This document shows positions 33,776-35,698 of a DNA stretch of 35,698 bases, piece after piece. Position 1 is the stretch's first letter, and every line of letters begins with the position of its first letter. The notes under the pieces are model-generated. The model was given only the letters and a program-made list of their open reading frames with translations. It searched no databases and was not told where the DNA came from. The position numbers were made by a program, and so were the translations under genes. The DNA lies in the NCBI GenBank assembly GCA_964384205.1, contig CAYLKS010000014.1:1-35698 (forward strand), given 5' to 3'. This stretch comes from CAYLKS01 sp964384205 [NCBI: uncultured bacterium]. GTDB lineage: Bacteria > JAGOEH01.

Positions 33776-34816
33776 CTAAAACTGAAATCTAAATGAGAAA
33801 ATATTTAAAGGATCAAAATAATCTGTAGCTTGATAAGCATAATCAAAAATAATGAATGAATTTCCAATTTTATACTTCAATCCCAGACCAGCAGTTAAAC
33901 CAAATACATAATAATCTTCAGAACCACCTGTAGGCATAATATAGCCCACTCTTCCAAACAAGAAATCATTATAACCATATTCCAAACCAAATCTAGCCAA
34001 GTCATGAGAAAAGTTATTATGTTGAAATAAAGCAGAAACATCTAATTTATGCATTGGGGCAAGTTCATAATCATATGAGAAACCAAAGTCAACACTTGCA
34101 GGCAATTGACAACTTAAAGAGGTTCTACTCATATATTGTTTGGAACCATTTTCAGGATCAGAAACAGCATCAAGCAATGCAGCACCAGAATATGACATAT
34201 TAGTACCAATATTTTTAACAACTAAACCAAAAGATAAGCCATTTATATTACCAAAATTATGATATTGAATACCGATATCAAAAGCTAATGCACTTGCACT
34301 TGCACGAGGAACAGATTCATAAATCAACTTCATATTAAGACCAACTTGAATAACATCTGTCATATTGCGAGCCCAGCTTAAACCTGCTGTAGTAAATGTA
34401 GGAGAAAATGTTCTTCCAAAATCACCATATGGATCTTGGTTTGTTGTCAAAGGAATTTCTCCAAAATTTAAAGCTTTTAATCTAATAGCAAGAACACCCC
34501 ATGCTCCTAAATTAACACCTGCTGCAAAATAATTAACCTTTATGTCTGCCAAATAATTCATTGTTGAAAACATACCCTGTGCATTTCCATTAAATTTAGA
34601 CAAACCAGCTGGATTCCAGAATAATGCTTCTAACCCGGATGTAGTAGCAACAGCTGATCCTCCCAATGCTATATCTCTTCCACCAACAGGTATTGTTACC
34701 TGAGTACCAGAAGATGTACCCACTCTATCTGCATCACCAGCAAAAGCTGATGAGAACACAAATATTAGAGTGAAGATAAACAACAAGATACTTAAAAATC
34801 TATGTTTTATCATCAT
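33776..34816 (-). CDS. PorV/PorQ-type outer-membrane barrel protein
   Basis: A 346-residue exported beta-barrel protein. Start 34816 is chosen over 34828 because GGAG lies 6 nt before it. The signal peptide ends VFSSAFAG. The mature N-terminus shows the family pattern: VPVGGRDIALGGSA-type block (here IPVGGRDIALGGSAVA), then GLEALFWNPAGLSKF. The rest is alternating aromatic strands ending with Phe (SFRFQF). PorV is the outer-membrane acceptor that hands cargo to the type IX machinery in Bacteroidota and is widespread across the FCB group; PorQ and FadL-like relatives look similar. It immediately follows, by 35 nt, a gene for a protein with a type IX-like C-terminal domain, which supports that role. 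Confidence 0.87.
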   Translation of the reverse strand: MMIKHRFLSILLFIFTLIFVFSSAFAGDADRVGTSSGTQVTIPVGGRDIALGGSAVATTSGLEALFWNPAGLSKFNGNAQGMFSTMNYLADIKVNYFAAGVNLGAWGVLAIRLKALNFGEIPLTTNQDPYGDFGRTFSPTFTTAGLSWARNMTDVIQVGLNMKLIYESVPRASASALAFDIGIQYHNFGNINGLSFGLVVKNIGTNMSYSGAALLDAVSDPENGSKQYMSRTSLSCQLPASVDFGFSYDYELAPMHKLDVSALFQHNNFSHDLARFGLEYGYNDFLFGRVGYIMPTGGSEDYYVFGLTAGLGLKYKIGNSFIIFDYAYQATDYFDPLNIFSFRFQF

Positions 34817-34851
34817 TTTTCGCTCCATTCTTTACAAGTTTTACTAACCAA

Positions 34852-35697
34852 TTAAAAATATTCAATAACTTCTTTTGGTTGAATAATCATAATCTTCAAA
34901 ACTTTAGTTTTTCCCAGTTCTGGCATATCAATATGAGCTATATACATTCCACTACCTACTGGCAAACCTTTATCATTCTTCAAATCCCAATCAAAAAACT
35001 GAGATTCAGAATCTTTTTCAAGTTTTCTAACCAGATTACCACTTAATGAGAAAATTCTAATAGTCGCTTTTTGAGGTAAATGTGTAAATGTTACAAATCT
35101 TTCAAATCTATTAGGTTCTTCTGGATTATGTGTATAATATGGATTTGGAAATACAGTAATTTTCTCAACCTGTTGTTTTGCCAGATTCTTATCATCAATT
35201 ACAGGTTTATATGGAGCAGTATTAAATGTAAATACATCGCTTTCCATAATAGGTTTATTAGTAATAAAACGAACTACAGTACCTGTTGCTGGAACATTTC
35301 CATTTAATGAATAATCACAAAAAATAATTCTTGCTAAAACTTCAACAGTATGTCCCCACCAATCAAAAGTAGGACTACCTGATTGCATATCTGCAACAAA
35401 CTTTTCATAAGTTCCTTCATCATCAACAGGCTTTCTTAAATAAATCCAGTCTGATGCAGGGAATCCAAAATATGGATCAGTATATGAATAATCAAATACA
35501 TTACCAGGATTATCATCACCTGAATATCCACCAACAATTAGTCTTACATCATCTGATGGATCATCATAGGTTGAAATACCAACATCCCAAGCTTCAAAAG
35601 GAACTTCTGTATAAGATTCATCATCATACCACCAACAATAAAGTCCACCTGCTTCAGTAAATCTTATCTCAAAATCATGAGAATTTGCATTAGCAAT
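34852..35697 (-). CDS. Exported protein with type IX/FlgD-like C-terminal domain, 5'-truncated
   Basis: The 3' end of a large gene: its frame stays open to the window's right edge, so the true start and any signal peptide are missing and the internal ATG at 35388 is not the start. The visible upper part is acidic and aromatic (DPYFGFPASDWIYLRKP). The last about 95 residues form an Ig-like sorting or FlgD-type domain: ITVFPNPYYTHNPEEPNR, then PQKATIRIFSLSGNLVRKLE, DWDLKNDKGLPVGSGMYIAH and a terminal KTKVLKIMII. These are the motifs of type IX sorting domains and of FlgD-like C-termini in the FCB group. It is followed 35 nt later by the PorV-like gene. Confidence 0.85.
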   Translation of the reverse strand: MANANSHDFEIRFTEAGGLYCWWYDDESYTEVPFEAWDVGISTYDDPSDDVRLIVGGYSGDDNPGNVFDYSYTDPYFGFPASDWIYLRKPVDDEGTYEKFVADMQSGSPTFDWWGHTVEVLARIIFCDYSLNGNVPATGTVVRFITNKPIMESDVFTFNTAPYKPVIDDKNLAKQQVEKITVFPNPYYTHNPEEPNRFERFVTFTHLPQKATIRIFSLSGNLVRKLEKDSESQFFDWDLKNDKGLPVGSGMYIAHIDMPELGKTKVLKIMIIQPKEVIEYF

Positions 35698-35698
35698 A

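Overview
The window is strongly AT-rich, gene-dense bacterial chromosome using the standard bacterial code (TAA, TAG and TGA all act as stops). The best phylogenetic hints are a PorV-type outer-membrane protein next to a large protein ending in a type IX secretion/FlgD-like C-terminal domain, a patatin fused to POTRA and an Omp85 barrel, and a yggS-divIVA-(nucleoside phosphorylase-like)-dksA-lspA-rluD gene order. Together these suggest a diderm of the FCB superphylum (Ignavibacteria, Cloacimonadota, Calditrichota or a relative). The phylum is inference. Two chemoreceptors imply chemotaxis. I see no insertion sequence, prophage, integrase, CRISPR array or rRNA.

Layout. 1-1513: end of a chemoreceptor gene with a strong terminator. 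1659-5077 (+): PAP2-type membrane phosphatase, secreted EEP-fold phosphohydrolase and YgiQ radical-SAM protein, tightly packed. 5078-5151 (-): tRNA-Arg(TCG), whose promoter overlaps that of tlyA (+). 5950-8301 (-): class II aldolase, HAD phosphatase and a secreted repeat protein with eight exact 18-residue repeats. 8565-11662 (+): membrane protein ending in a tandem MshEN-like module, coupled to a cation diffusion facilitator. 11659-17416 (-): dCache chemoreceptor, coupled aminotransferase and patatin-Omp85 protein. 17493-21112 (-): yggS, divIVA, a degenerate nucleoside phosphorylase-like gene, dksA/traR-type, lspA and rluD. 21529-28882 (-): GH13 glycosidase, sppA, gltX, hutU and hutI, ended by a terminator. 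29687-31408 (-): lipoate-ligase-like protein and alanine dehydrogenase, ended by a terminator. 31478-33662 (-): RlmL-like methyltransferase and a UshA-like lipoprotein. 33776-35697 (-): PorV-like protein and the partial type IX-type cargo.

Working together. The hut genes and alanine dehydrogenase point to amino-acid catabolism (histidine toward glutamate, alanine to pyruvate). The yggS-to-rluD block is housekeeping: PLP homeostasis, a coiled-coil division or polarity protein, a DksA-like regulator, lipoprotein processing and rRNA pseudouridylation. PorV plus a C-terminal-domain protein indicates an envelope secretion route.

Most interesting points. (1) A possible cyclic-di-GMP-binding (MshEN-like) module on a four-helix membrane protein. 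(2) Several genes without Shine-Dalgarno sequences whose promoters place the transcription start on the start codon, suggesting leaderless mRNAs. (3) Three conserved-looking proteins that lack the catalytic residues of their families (nucleoside phosphorylase-like, lipoate-ligase-like, UshA-like). (4) An exact eight-copy 54-nt coding repeat. I did not find a clearly novel multigene defence or mobile system here.
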